NCBI GenBank assembly: GCA_963924555.1
Contig: OZ004590.1
Location: 4,456,001 to 4,520,000 of the forward strand
DNA: 64,000 nt
Direction: 5' to 3'
Origin: Crambe crambe
Lineage: Eukaryota > Porifera > Demospongiae > Poecilosclerida > Crambeidae
The position numbers and the translations under genes are program-made. The notes below the pieces were generated by a model, which saw only the letters and a list, made by a program, of their open reading frames with translations, ran no database searches and was not told the origin of the DNA. This document shows positions 13,801 through 24,000 of this stretch, in pieces. Every line of letters starts with the position of its first letter. The first letter of the stretch is position 1.

Positions 13801-13836
13801 CACTAGAAGAATCAGTAATGTCAGCATTATAAACAT
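399..13836 (-). CDS. Receptor gene A: Ig/FN3 membrane receptor, 3' end outside window
   Basis: This is the first of four tandem paralogs. The coding exons, in gene order, are 13782-13836 (signal peptide), 6623-7006 (Ig1), 2134-2454 (Ig2), 1624-1884, 1270-1566, 738-1028 and 399-677 (FN3 1 to 4). Each has AG acceptor and GT donor sites and joins in phase 1, giving about 629 residues without a stop. By comparison with genes B and D, a fifth FN3 exon, a membrane exon and two cytoplasmic exons should lie left of position 1. The product should be a type I cell-surface adhesion or recognition receptor; the ligand is unknown. A second, broken Ig1 exon sits inside the Ig1-Ig2 intron. Exon and intron sequence is closest to gene D, although B and C lie between them. 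Confidence 0.82.
2134..2454 (-). CDS. Gene A Ig2 exon
   Basis: A 321-nt phase 1-1 exon encoding an Ig-like domain. It has the core Trp (TWTRNGAPI) and a C-terminal LPGVYQYSVSN strand, but the usual cysteine pair is replaced, as in all four paralogs. The acceptor follows a TTTCTCC tract at 2455 and the donor is GTAATG at 2133. Confidence 0.8.
2731..3611 (-). pseudogene. Gene A decoy Ig1 pseudoexon, interrupted by a MITE
   Basis: A second copy of the Ig1 exon lies between the intact Ig1 (6623-7006) and Ig2. It is split at 2793-3304 by a 508-bp TA-flanked element, has an extra C in the AWWP region and loses similarity above about 3611. It also contains a short internal repeat (CTATTAGTATCA twice) that mixes a gene-B-like segment with an A/D-like segment, as expected from unequal crossing-over or conversion. 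It cannot encode an intact domain. Its old donor at 2730 survives. Confidence 0.75.
2795..3302. mobile_element. 508-bp MITE with CCTTAAGGTA termini and TA target duplication
   Basis: The left end begins CCTTAAGGTAACTATTATTA and the right end, read in reverse, begins CCTTAAGGTATCTTTTATTA. Both are flanked by TA (2793-2794 and 3303-3304). The paralogous exon of gene B reads GACAAGTAAACAATCC with no insert, which gives the empty site and fixes the ends. No coding capacity; a nonautonomous Tc1/mariner-type element is the likeliest class. Confidence 0.85.
3830..4090. repeat. Dispersed repeat, copies at 37510-37780 and partly 14160-14265
   Basis: This block starts with a small hairpin (AGAGAGTACGATAGTACTCTCT region) and AAGTNGGGATGGC. 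It is repeated around 37510-37780, and its middle part at 14160-14265. Short pieces with the same AAGTAGGGATGGC core recur near 6128, 6272, 34795, 38665, 38883 and 39113. No protein is encoded; it is probably a nonautonomous mobile element. Confidence 0.5.
4401..5040. mobile_element. 640-bp nonautonomous element with TTAA target duplication
   Basis: Terminal inverted repeats GGGTGCTTGCAA and TTGCAAGCACCC are flanked directly by TTAA on both sides (4397-4400 and 5041-5044). TTAA duplications are typical of piggyBac and Kolobok elements. No transposase is encoded. It lies in the Ig1-Ig2 intron of gene A. Confidence 0.75.
5165..5997. mobile_element. 833-bp TIR element, probable TA target duplication
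   Basis: The left end GCGTAGCCTACCGATTATCG pairs with the right end, read in reverse GCGTAGGCTGCCGATTATCG, each bordered by TA. The interior has several ATCGACC-rich segments but no convincing gene; the 65-codon frame at 5519-5716 matches nothing I recognise. Confidence 0.6.
6096..6383. repeat. Two tandem copies of a ~145-bp repeat
   Basis: Units at about 6096-6239 and 6243-6383 share ATTTATTCTAAATAAAAAAG, AGTNGGGATNGCTGTGTGC and GAGAGTGAACTTCAGTCAAG. A third partial copy is at 14283-14395, downstream of gene B. No coding potential. Confidence 0.65.
6623..7006 (-). CDS. Gene A Ig1 exon (intact copy)
   Basis: A 384-nt phase 1-1 exon encoding the N-terminal Ig-like domain (TVTWRGNNITGIP at its start). 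One Cys lies in GGLLCNSTVG before a Trp-rich AWWP, and the second in NGLFTCQRNG. The acceptor is ATGCAG and the donor GTGAGT. The T left by the signal exon plus TG at this exon start completes a Leu codon. Confidence 0.82.
7007..7961. other. Start of gene A intron 1; no gene seen
   Basis: Noncoding. The part from about 7790 to 7950 is the leader (ATCTCCACAGG to TTTATGAGACATGATCGATAC) that precedes the 42-bp minisatellite here and again at 25260-25430. Confidence 0.6.
7962..8616 (+). repeat. 42-bp minisatellite array A (~15 units)
   Basis: The unit is TGTACACTGCACACCTATAG followed by TGTGTGTATAGGGACTACTTAG. Units differ by a few substitutions and two 4-bp insertions. Because 42 is a multiple of three, the array stays open on the minus strand as a 14-residue repeat; I do not consider that a protein. 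Internal palindromes (AGTGTACACT, CACACTATAGGTGTG) could form hairpins. Confidence 0.92.
8617..10058. other. Gene A intron 1, duplicated intergenic-type DNA
   Basis: No gene. Parts recur near 19500-20450 (the GCGAGACTGTAATAC to CTGTAGATAAAAA stretch). A segment near 9465 starts CAGTAGAACCTCCAAATAAT, the kind of end seen in pogo/Tigger-type MITEs, and is shared at 20185 and 47510, so it predates the duplication. A further stretch (9650-10050) is shared with 20370-20450 plus 22916-23170. Confidence 0.5.
10059..10173. repeat. Perfect 115-bp palindrome
   Basis: Two 57-nt arms that I read as exactly complementary, separated by one C at 10116 (ends TTGTTAACAG and CTGTTAACAA). Paralogous sites near 23190-23245, 32185-32255 and 47820-47880 contain only one orientation, so this is a local inverted duplication. 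Confidence 0.9.
10670..11251 (-). pseudogene. Frameshifted ORF relic of unknown family in the Tc1-like element
   Basis: The first part is open from 11251 (start MSNRFESVAELK, then FQVGYIEGSSKQHWII). A frameshift near 11045 moves coding to another frame that reads TRKRKSSEDGAPAPKAS, then RIVDQLVDKHANKYSIPQY and RLWANSY. After a stop it continues with DAIAGAATAFAKALKGSP to a stop near 10670. The layout (N-terminal globular part, charged linker, LWA motif, Ala-rich tail) resembles an uncharacterised sponge family I recall but cannot name. Cargo of the element or a separate insertion are both possible. Confidence 0.5.
11640..12765 (-). pseudogene. Tc1/mariner (IS630-type) transposase pseudogene
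   Basis: Reading from 12765, the start MASTQPQRASPYSEE leads into a helix-turn-helix region (YGLSLTYRQIARNL) with stops. The catalytic part begins MLVFLDESGTDRRDAVCRYGY (first Asp) and, after a 254-bp insert, continues with RGNHFSAIAAMCSEG and SIVVMDNA (second Asp). A further frameshift leads to FLPPYSPDFNPIEELFSKVK (third acidic residue). Several stops and shifts make it nonfunctional. Confidence 0.8.
11989..12242. mobile_element. 254-bp hAT-like MITE nested in the transposase pseudogene
   Basis: Inverted ends CAGGGCTGGCTC and GAGCCAGCCCTG interrupt the transposase exactly between its YGY and SLRGKPA motifs. Flanking 8-mers are only weakly alike, so the target duplication is decayed or absent. 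The CAGGG terminus is typical of hAT elements. Confidence 0.6.
13048..13278. mobile_element. 231-bp MITE, CAGGGTTT ends, 5-bp target duplication
   Basis: The ends CAGGGTTTG and CAAACCCTG are flanked by GCATG on both sides (13043-13047 and 13279-13283). Same family as 19877-20083; a right-end fragment is at 57718-57740 (CCTAGATGAAACCCTG). It contains C- and G-homopolymer runs. The 5-bp duplication suggests a hAT5-like source. Confidence 0.65.
13782..13836 (-). CDS. Gene A signal-peptide exon
   Basis: It encodes a hydrophobic leader beginning MFIMLTLLILLVPVQSQP, then the donor GTGAGT in phase 1. In the other copies the start is five codons further upstream (ATGCAGAAACTG or ATGAAGAAACTG); here that codon is TTG (13851-13849), so the next in-frame ATG at 13836 is chosen. 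The leader is still long enough to work. Confidence 0.72.
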
Positions 13837-13927
13837 AATCAGTTTCTGCAACCTAGAACTGATATAGAAGTACTGTACCTCACAAGGATGGCTAGCTAGT
13901 TAGTTGTTTCCTTTATTGCAGTCAATA

Positions 13928-13940
13928 TGAACTTTGACCT
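13928..13940 (-). promoter_or_regulatory. DR1-like nuclear-receptor site upstream of gene A
   Basis: AGGTCAAAGTTCA on the minus strand, two AGGTCA-type half-sites with a 1-bp spacer. The same 13-mer occurs 65-77 bp upstream of every signal-peptide start in the array. Role is inferred from conservation only. Confidence 0.45.
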
Positions 13941-14417
13941 CATGCAATAAAGTGTTACAGTAGCTTTTATTCTGGGCTATAATAGCTATGCGTTTTAAAA
14001 ATTTCGTGGTGGACTGAAAAACCTAACTTAGCTAGCTATTATGCATCATGAATCTAATATTCTTCTCATAGACATTATGGTCTATTAAATATAATTATGT
14101 AGCTACATGGTCTATTAAATATAATTATGTAGCTACATGGTCTATTTAATTATATGAAATTATGATATTTTCTTTCATAACTCCAGAATACTTACCTCCT
14201 GCAGTCAGCAACTCCTAACTTGAAGACAGAACACCTTCAACAAAGCTACTAGGACTCAAGTAAAAGGGAGGGCCTGGGGACAAGGGATGGCTGTGTGCGG
14301 TTCAAAAAAGTTCAGCAACAAGAGAGTGAACTTCAGTCAAGTAACCCCTTACCCATCACCAACTACGAGGTAACTATTCTTACTTCACTCCCTTTATATC
14401 TCATCATGGGTTTTTCC

Positions 14418-14423
14418 TTTATT
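14418..14423 (-). terminator. Candidate poly(A) signal of gene B
   Basis: AATAAA on the minus strand about 166 nt past the stop codon. Plausible position; no other support. Confidence 0.3.
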
Positions 14424-14588
14424 TCATTTCAATATAAACCAATCTAATATATCGTCATAAAGCACACTTCTAAAATGTTACTAAAATTATTAAAGTTTAA
14501 GTTCATTTCCTATCAGCTATCATTTGTAATTGAATTCAGTTGACTATGTAAAAATAAGGACTGTCATATGTAGCTAGTGCTAAAGCAG

Positions 14589-15069
14589 TTAAATATTATC
14601 ATACACTTTTTCATCGTTAAATGATGTAGCAACTTCATGTGGTGTTTGTGTTGATGGGACTTGTCCATAAGCCATACATGAACTCATATCCACTTTATCA
14701 CCAGCACCCATACTAAAAAATAACTACTGATTAACATGCATTCTCCCCCAATAAGGGATCACAGCAAAATACTTGTCAGTGTACCTACCCTGTTGTAACT
14801 TCATAGGTGTGTTCCATATCTTTGTTAGCATCACTTTTTCCCCTGCACACAATATTAATCAATATCACACAATACTGAACTTTGTGCATATCCACTTCTC
14901 TCCCCTGGCCCTAGAAGCATCTAGACTACATCTAGCAACTGAGTTACTTACTTTGATCTTTTACATGAATAGAATACTGCAAAAAGTATAGTATTATTCA
15001 GCAGGACAGTCAAGAGAAAGGTCACCACAACACTGATGGGTATGTCTCTGCCACATGTGTATGTTTCAC
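14589..15069 (-). CDS. Gene B membrane and cytoplasmic exons
   Basis: Exon 14952-15069 encodes a short extracellular stalk with a Cys, then a helix (ISVVVTFLLTVLLNNTILFA) and a basic stop-transfer sequence (SCKRSK). Exon 14789-14842 (phase 2-2) encodes EHTYEVTT. Exon 14589-14712 encodes CMAYGQV and ends VYDNI then stop. The tail has three tyrosines; YDNI fits the YxN motif bound by Grb2-type SH2 domains. There is no kinase or phosphatase domain. Confidence 0.82.
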
Positions 15070-18000
15070 CTACATGTGTGCACATTTCAGTTATGAGAAT
15101 AGCTACAAGGGGAAATGCAGGACACCATTCAACCAATTTTATAGCCAGAGATGAGACAGATGAGGAGAGAGAAGTCAGATAGAGTGGTTGAGAGTAGTAT
15201 TGAGGATAAACAGGACAGGAGCAGAGCATCTTGGAATATTTTTATTTTTTACTCTTTGCTTTCAATCTTCACTCTCCTCGGCCAACAAGTTCCTTCTCTT
15301 TCCCTTGTTTAATTTGATACACAGAATTCAATCTTAGCTATCTATGGCTATAGCTGTATAAGCAGTAAAAACATGTGGTATATCTCATATCACATGGAAA
15401 AAAACACAATGCATGTGCTATTATGAGTACTTTTTGTTAGTTTGGGGCTTGCTAACAAACTCATCTCTATAATACATATAGGTAATGAATACTCACCTGG
15501 AGAAGGAGGAGATGCAGGAGATACAGCATCAGATCTCTGTCCTGTGAAATTAAATGAACTTCTTCCCTGGACTACAGCTGCTACTTGAAAATAGTATGTC
15601 ACATTACTCAGCAAATTTCTAATCGCTACAGAATTTTGATTGATGGGAATAGTGATAGACCGTTCACCATCTTGTCTCTCTGTGTTACAAACGGCTCTGT
15701 AGTAAACTGTGTAGTTGGTTATCTCTGCACTGTTGATCATTTCCCATGAAACTCTCACAGAAGTAGCATTTAATCTTTCCACCTGAACATTCATCACCAT
15801 AGCTAAAAAATGTAGATATAAAAATGTGGTAGCTATTAGATCTCTACTTGGCTGTTGCCTTAAGGTTGAGTGCACATGCAGTCATAACTATTAGCTTTTC
15901 ATGAAATTAATAATTTTGACGAAAAATAAGAGTATGTAGCTATAGATAGAACATAATAATCTAGTGCCTATTATGTATAGGCATACGTAGCTATTAATAT
16001 GCATGTATATTTTTTTAAATTTAAAGGTATAGCCAAGCATGCATGCAGGTATGTAAGATACTATAGCAGCTACAATAATATTTATGCCATTGGTCTACAC
16101 CAGTCCACAGATGCAGAGCTCACATTGTAGTCTCGCGCAGCCTAAAGCCTTTCAGGTAATGGTCAGCACTGCCCTGATTATGTGGACCAGTATAGGCTAT
16201 AATAGTATGGAGCTGGAAATCTTGCCCTTACGTAATTCTTAAACCTTAATTGAAAACTGGAGAGTATCATCTTGACATTGTTATAAGGCTGAAATAGAAT
16301 TAAGCGTTCTAATCACTACTGGAGCATGGTGGATGTAACAGATACACATGCACACACAAACTGAGTACTGTAATTCTTGTACATGCATTGAAGGTTAATA
16401 ACTAGTATGAATGAGCTAGTGGATATTCAAGGTGGTCTTGTAATGCGTGAGTCTAGCCTGACAGTTCAAAGTGCCATTGAGTTAATAATGAACTCACGAA
16501 TAGTAGGTGTCATCAAATTAGTCAGATTTGCAAGCACTCCTTGCCCTACACTAGAGTAGGCACTGACTGAAACAGACACTCTAGTCCCTGGAGTCAATGA
16601 TGGGATTGTAAATGCTGTGTTCAATTCAGTACTGTTTGTAACAGGAGCACTATTGTTGATGGTGTAGGTGACCTCATAACGTAAAATGATTCCATTAGGA
16701 CTTTCAGGGGGAGCCCAAGTGATGTCCATAGAAGTGAACCTTGGGTTGCTCCTGAGGCCAGAAACTACACCAGGTACTATACAAAGAAATTAATTTCACT
16801 TTATCACCATAATGTAGCTACATGCAGTCAAATCAAACCTACTATCTTCAGCTGTCTGAATAATAGCCACATCAGAGAAAGGTCCTTCACCATTGCTATT
16901 GACTCCAGCTACTTGGAAGGTGTAGTTAGTGAAAGGAATGAGTCCACTGGCAATGAATCTCCTTTCATTCACCATCAGCACACCAGGAATTACACTTCCT
17001 CCCAATGATGAGAATTCCACAGTGTAATTAGTGATCATCCCATTACGTTCAACGCACTCAATCTCATTCCAGGACACACTGACACTTCTAGCTGTCACTG
17101 AGGGAGTGATTCGAGGTGATCCAGTGGGGACTGTAACAATTAATGATGCCCTTATATCAATAATTATGGTATGAAAATATTAATCAGTTCCATCTTACAC
17201 CTTATACTAAGAATGTATTTACCTGTTGAGGTTGTGGTGAACTCATGTGTTGATGTCGTAGGTGTACCAAATGCTCTGGCAGTGACTGTGACAGTGTAGA
17301 TACTGAATTCCTGGAGGTTAGTGAAACTCAATGAGGTAGTGGTGATAGTCATTTGTCTGTTGTCTGTAATTGTTGGACACAATTGTCGGTTGCTGCCAGT
17401 CAATCGCTGCAGGGAAATGATGTAGTCATCTGCTGCTAGACTACCCTCAGGCTGGGACCAGGTAATGGTGGCTGATGTGGCAGTTATTGATGATGATGTG
17501 ATAGTTGGTGCTGGGAAGTCTGTATAATAATGTACCACAATGAAAAGTATTGAACATGCAAAAATACTAATTACCTTTCACAGTGACCTCCACTGGTCCC
17601 ACTATCTCACTAGGATAGTGCTGGGAATTTGCCCTCATACGAATATTGTGCACACCTGGTGTCAATGATGTGGTGTGTGAAGTTGCAGAGGAAGTAACAT
17701 CAATACCAGCACTGAAATCTGTTGAATCAGTTGTTATCCGGTACCCCATACTAGGTGGAGGGGATGGTGCAGTCCAGGAGACTAACACAATGCCAATCCC
17801 ATTCTGTCTGACCATAAGGTTAGTAGGAGTACTATTACCTGGATAAATGTTTCATCAGGAGTAATTATAATGATTGGCTCCTAATTAATTAATTGGCTCC
17901 AATCCCATTCTGTCTGACAATGAGGTTAGTAGGAGCTGCTGAGGCTGTTTGTGAGGAGCAGATAATAATGACTGGTTCTAAAACATGCCCTTCCCTGTTT

Positions 18001-21000
18001 CTGGAATCAATAGCTACATGTAGCTATAGTTATTATCATTCCTTAATAAGCATATAATCTGGAATTAGGTGTCCTTGTGTATATACCATTACCTTCTATA
18101 TTGATATTGGAGGTGAGAGTGTTGGATGTGGCTCTATTGGAGACAGAGTACTGGTACACTCCAGGTAGTATCCCAGTCACAGTCAGTATGCTCCGATAGC
18201 GACTATTGTCATATGCACTCGGGTCAGTCACACCATTTACTCCAATGGAAATACTGAATGAGTCATTATTAGTGATGGGTGCACCATTTCTTGTCCAAGT
18301 GTAATTTTCAGGAGGACCTCCTTCAGTATCACCAGCCAGAGTGAAGGATGGGGAGGCAGCCATAAATGAAGATGATGTAATACTCACTACAGGTCTTGTA
18401 ATAACACCACGTACTGGAGAAACAAATCATTTCATAGAAATATCCGATAAATGGGAAATACTGCTACGTAAATTAGTTGTAGTTGTTTATATTCATAGTC
18501 AAGCACCTTCCACTAATTACATGAAACATGTAAACTGTAACTACACAAATAAAATTTGATTGTAACCACGAATTTCCCACTTTACATAACTAAAATTAGA
18601 TGAGGGAAGGGAAGGGGTTTCCTACCTATAGCTATTACATTGCATCAACATTCATGGTTTAGATGCTTCTTTCATAATCTTGTCTGTTCAATTATCACTA
18701 AGTCTTGTTACAAAAAGATCACCTGTCGCACCACCTCTTCTATAATATAATCCCACAGGAATTGCTGTCGAAATATCACCATTCCGTCGACAAGTAAACA
18801 ATCCATTATGATAATTACTTCCTGTAAGATCAACCTCATTACTTCTCCCATCATTGACAATTTGGGCCACAAGGTTTCCACTTGGTATTGTTTGGTAGAT
18901 TTGCCTACCATTTATATTAGTATCAAAGGGTTGCATTCTGCCATCTCCTGGATGCCAAGCAATAGGGCCAACTGTAGAGCTGCAGAGTAGACCACCAGAA
19001 CCATTAGGATTAATGAGTGTTGGTGGAGGTGAATACATAAAAGTTTCAACCTCATCATGATATATCAGTGTTGGAATGCCTGTGATGTTATTTCCTCTCC
19101 AAGTAACAGTCACTGCATAGAGAATAAAATTAAACATACATCAATATAGGTAGAAATTGTAAGCACAGACTACAAGAGCAGTCACACAATTCGTAAAGAG
19201 GAGTGAAGTAAGAGGGTGTGGTTGGAGGTGTGAAGGAGGGGGGATCAGTAAGGGATAACTAAGTTCTTGTAGCTAGCTCACCATGCAGTGTAAATAGAAC
19301 CACAATTGATACTGAATGGTTAAATTGTCTCACATACCATTTATGATGAAAGGTTAATATGCAGTCACATTAAAGACTGTACAGTGCTACAAATATAAAG
19401 ACTTGAAAAATTGCATATTTCCTACAATAATAGTGAATGTTTGTATGTAATCATTGGTACCCATGCACCTTCAGTGAGCCTTCTAACCTTATGACTACAT
19501 AAACTATATTGTGCCGTTGCGCATTATGCGAGACTGTAATACGTCATCAATGTGTCATACAAAGATGGCACTATTAAATGCACATGAGGTCTGCTTTCAT
19601 AACTGTTGAGTTTTTTGCAAAGATACTGAAGAGACCTGTAGTATAGATGATGAAAATAGCACAGACAAAGAATTGCAATACCATAATATGTGTAACAAAA
19701 AAAAATCTAGTCTTTAGATTTGTAGCACTGTAGATAAAAAGCATCGTCTACATTTTTAAAGTTCCCTAGCCCTACACCAAACTCTAATACTTAGGTGTGA
19801 TGTCCCTCTACACTAGTTATACTAAGTAAAGTATAGCTGACTCTGATAGTTTTCATAAGCCCTTACATTCTCTCAGCAGGGTTTCATCTAGGAATTTCAC
19901 CTTGGGGGGGGGAAGTTCACCGATCGTGTGGTCATAGGCCAGGGAAATTGGTCCTTAATTACTCCCTTTGGTGACTATATGTAACATCCTGTGGTCACCA
20001 AAGGGAGTAGCCTTGGGAGAAGTTGGTTAATTTGGGGGGGGGGGGAAGCTTCCCCCCTGCACCCCCCAGTAGATGAAACCCTGCTCAGAAGTGTATTTAA
20101 CATAATTATCATTAGAGTGGTTATTTTAATAAATAGAGTTGGAAGAGTTATTGTAATATGAAGACATGTTGGGAGAGTATGCAATACAGTGGAATCTCTG
20201 AATAATAAACACACTTGGGCTCTTAGCAGACCCTCCCAGAAGCTAACGACCTCCATAAAATGAACAACCATCAAAGCACCAATCAAATTTACCGTATTTA
20301 AAACCTCTGAGAAACAGACTACCTCGGACAACGGACATTGCTCAATGTGTACGTAGCTATTCTTGTGAATAGACAGTTCGATTTGCATAAACAATCATGT
20401 AGAACCATCCATCTACAACTGCTGCTGATCCTGAGATAACTGTTCTACAAGTGTTGTTAGGAAAACCCCATTCCTAACATGGTCAGCCAGGATGGCTGTA
20501 TTATAATTAACATTAACATTTCATGTAACCTTGTAACCAATCATATTTAGCCATGTATAGATTATGCTGATATACAGTTGTAATGGATAATTGATTTGTA
20601 CAGTCATGACTTAGAGTTGAACTAAAAAACTTGAAATCTTTGAGAACTACATCAGTAGTATCTAGCTAGCTGGTCCCTATTGGCGGTAGGCTGACAGGTC
20701 TACCCAACATTTGGTGGCAGCGGTCACGCGAACCAAGTCATCAGCGTAAGAGGAGTGAAAGAGTCACTGCCTTGGGTGCTTGGTGAGTGAGTTACAGAAG
20801 ATTGGTCTTGGCAGAGGAAGCTGAAGACACAAGGACAATAGAATTCAGAGGAAAATGTCACGAGAGACTCGGTCAACCAAAAGCTCTAGAAAAGCACTAG
20901 AGCAGAAGGAAGTCATGCAGACAGGTGACGGTTCAAGTACGAAAGAACCAACTGGCGCTGAGGCGCTACCGTCACCTCACACTAGCCCCTCCCAAGGTAG

Positions 21001-24000
21001 AAGTGGTGGTGATTCTGTTGCAGAGATCTTGAAGTTGTTTATGTGGAAAGATGAGCAGCGTAAACAAGAAGAAGAAAAACGAGACAAACAGCGTAAAATG
21101 GATGAAGAGTTGAGAGAACAGAGGTTCCAACAAATGATGATACAGATGCTCAAAGTTCAGGCAGAAGGCCAGCAGCAGAGGCTGGTGGAGCTGGAAGAGG
21201 CCAGACGTCTGGAGTGAGAGCAACAACAGCTCCTGGAAGAGAAAAAATACCAGGAATACCAAGCAAGAGAGAAAGAACGCTGGGAAGCAGACTTAAAGAA
21301 GCATGAAGAGCAAATGCAACTAGAGCGAGAGAGAATGAAGCTAGAAAGAGAACTTCAAACTGAGAGAGAGAGAGCCCGCAAAGAAGAGGAGGCTCATAGA
21401 CAGCAGCTCAAGGAGCAAGAGATTCGAGTGCGAGAAGCTCCACGAATGGCTCCTATGAAAGAGCATACAGATGCAGAACTGTACCTGAATGATTTCGAAG
21501 ACCAACTAACAGAGTTACGCATCCCCAAAGAAAGATGGATGGTTCACTTGCGACCATTGCTAGCAGATTGGGCAAGGGATGTAACAGCAGCCTTACCAGA
21601 GGGTCAGAAGGCTGATTACGAACAAGTGAAAGAAAAGATCCTACACTTCTTTGGGCTGAGAAGGGGTTCGTTGGGCAGCAGATTTTGGAACTTTTCCAGG
21701 CCAAAGGACTCCACATTCAACAATGGGTTCCTAACAGCAAGAGAATGTGGCGTCACTGGACACACAATGTCAATTCAGTGGAGCAAGCAGGAGACTTGAT
21801 CATCAAGGAAAAGATGTATGCATGGATGCCTGCATCCTGCATGCACTTTTGCAGAGGCCTGAAAGCAAGACCGAAGAAATGCAGATTTGGCATGACCGAG
21901 TGTGATTACCTTGGCTATACGGTTGGCAGGGGAAGAGTGAAGCCAAATGAACTGAAACTAGAAGCCATCAAACAGTTCAAGACTCCAAAATCCAAAAAAG
22001 ATGTTAGAGCCTTCATTGGACTAACCGGGTATTATCGACGTTTTATCCCTAATTTTGCAGCAAAAGCGGCAAGGCTCTCAGATACCACCAAGAAAAATAG
22101 TCCAAATCGTGTACGCTGGACGGACCATCTGGAGGAAGACTTCCAGTCACTGAAGCAGGCACTGCTATGCGAGCCTATCCTCAAGTGCCCAGATTTTGCG
22201 AAACACTTCTATCTACAAACCGATGCTTCGGAAAGGGGTATTGGTGCAGTGCTCAGCCAAAAGGATGATGATGGGCTGGAGCATCCAATCGCATATTTTT
22301 CCAGAAAGCTTCTACCAAGGGAACAGAAATATGCTACAGTGGAGAAAGAATGCTTGGGAATAGTGAGTGCTCTGAGGCACTTCAGTGTCTACCTTCTAGG
22401 ACGAAGTTTTACAATCCAGACGGACCACCGGGCATTGTGTTTCCTGCACAAAATGAAGACAGCGAATGGACGATTGACCAGATGGTCTTTGGCTATTCAG
22501 CCATTTCAGTTTGAGATTGAGCATAAGCCTGGGCAGCTGAACGGAAATGCTGATGGTCTCTCTAGACAGGCTTGGGAGTCAGACATAGACCTTGATGGTG
22601 ATATTCACTTGAAGGATGAACTTTACAGCAAAACGGAAGGAGGGGAGTGTTAGGAAAACCCCATTCCTAACATGGTCAGCCAGGATGGCTGTATTATAAT
22701 TAACATTAACATTTCATGTAACCTTGTAACTTGTAACCAATCATATTTAGCCATGTATAGATTATGCTGATATACAGTTGTAATGGATAATTGATTTGTA
22801 CAGTCATGACTTAGAGTTGAACTAAAAAACTTGAAATCTTTGAGAACTACATCAGTAGTATCTAGCTAGCTAGTCCCTATTGGCGGTAGGCTGACAGGTC
22901 TACCCAACATTGTGTTTAATAAACAACCCTTAGGGGATTTCATGGCTAGCCACGATGTTGATCATTGTATCATGCACAATGTAGTACACACTTCAATAAT
23001 TGTTGTGCATGGAAACCACCCATCTATTCATGGCTACTGCTCTTCTTATTCTGTACAATAGCTAATTATGTGAATTTCATCATGCAATGGATCACTGACT
23101 GAAGTTTGTCTTGAATTCCATACATTTCACCATATGCATGATTGTTATTGTACTGTTGATACTTTTTTCTTAACTTTAGTATCATCATTCTTAAAATACT
23201 GTAACTACATCTCAATATCACCCCATAGATGTGGTATAAGACTGCTAACAAGGTATAAGGTAGTTATCACACTCGACTTCATGGAGACTCACAAGGTTGA
23301 CTTTGTACAAATGTCAGCATAATCAATAGTCAAGTGATTGCTTTTGGAGAAAGATATGTATTTGGAGAGAGATAACTAGTTGCAATTACAAATTGCATGG
23401 ATTTCTGTACATTACCACTAAGTCTTGATAAAACAACAAATATTGTGGAAAGCCCTTGATTTATAGTAAACTCCATTGTATTGTTCTGTCATGCATGCTT
23501 GAGGGGCGCTATATTTCATTGAACTAATGGTTGGAACATGACGCTTAAAAAAAAAATAGTCTCTAAGTGACTTCTCTCTGGTACATACACAAGGTGCTTA
23601 ACTCCTAGCATGAAAAATAGTTGAGTATAAGTTCTAAGGAGAGAGGCTCACCCTCTCCCATTAGTTGTAGTAAGGGCCGGCTGGGGTATTGCCCCCACCC
23701 CCATATTGTCCTTACAACACACTTATGTAATCCATTATAACTTTGCCCATCACCACATGGCACACCATGCTACTAGCCTCGAACCCAGCCCCTCTTTTCC
23801 TTGTTTGGGGGGAAATAAAAGGGCTGGGTTTGAAGCTAACTATGCTACTGACCAAAGCCATCAGGGACAGTGTACTGTTTCAGATAGTTGGGGCCTATGA
23901 TGACAATATCACCCCATCTATAGATCTGGTGTAGGCTCTAGTAAACTATTAAGACTGTAATCAAGCTCAATAGCTAGCTAGAACTTCATAGAGACTCACA

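Larger units (their letters stand above)
13852..14588. other. Gene A promoter side and gene B 3' region
   Basis: Compact 737-bp spacer. It contains the DR1-like site, a 30-bp sequence (GGTCTATTAAATATAATTAT core) repeated about 2.5 times at 14086-14145, a dispersed-repeat piece at 14160-14265, and on the minus strand AATAAA (14418-14423), a candidate poly(A) signal for gene B. Confidence 0.5.
20455..22909 (+). mobile_element. Internally deleted Gmr1-type LTR retrotransposon
   Basis: The LTRs are 20455-20709 (255 bp) and 22648-22909 (262 bp), with TGTTAGG and CCAACA ends. They differ by a 7-bp tandem duplication and one substitution that I can see. A tRNA-Leu-like primer site is at 20712-20724 and a polypurine tract (GGAAGGAGGGGAG) at 22635-22647. 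The interior keeps gag and the end of RT plus RNase H only; protease, integrase and the RT catalytic core are deleted. RNase H abuts the polypurine tract, as in the integrase-first elements in this window. No clean 5-bp target duplication: GTGT is on both sides but with two extra T on the right. Confidence 0.85.

Noticed and set aside
20972..21262. Opposite-strand open frame of 96 codons
   Set aside because: It is the shadow of the charged coiled-coil gag sequence on the other strand; the same applies to many frames opposite 26180-30832, 40581-45049 and 57979-61193.
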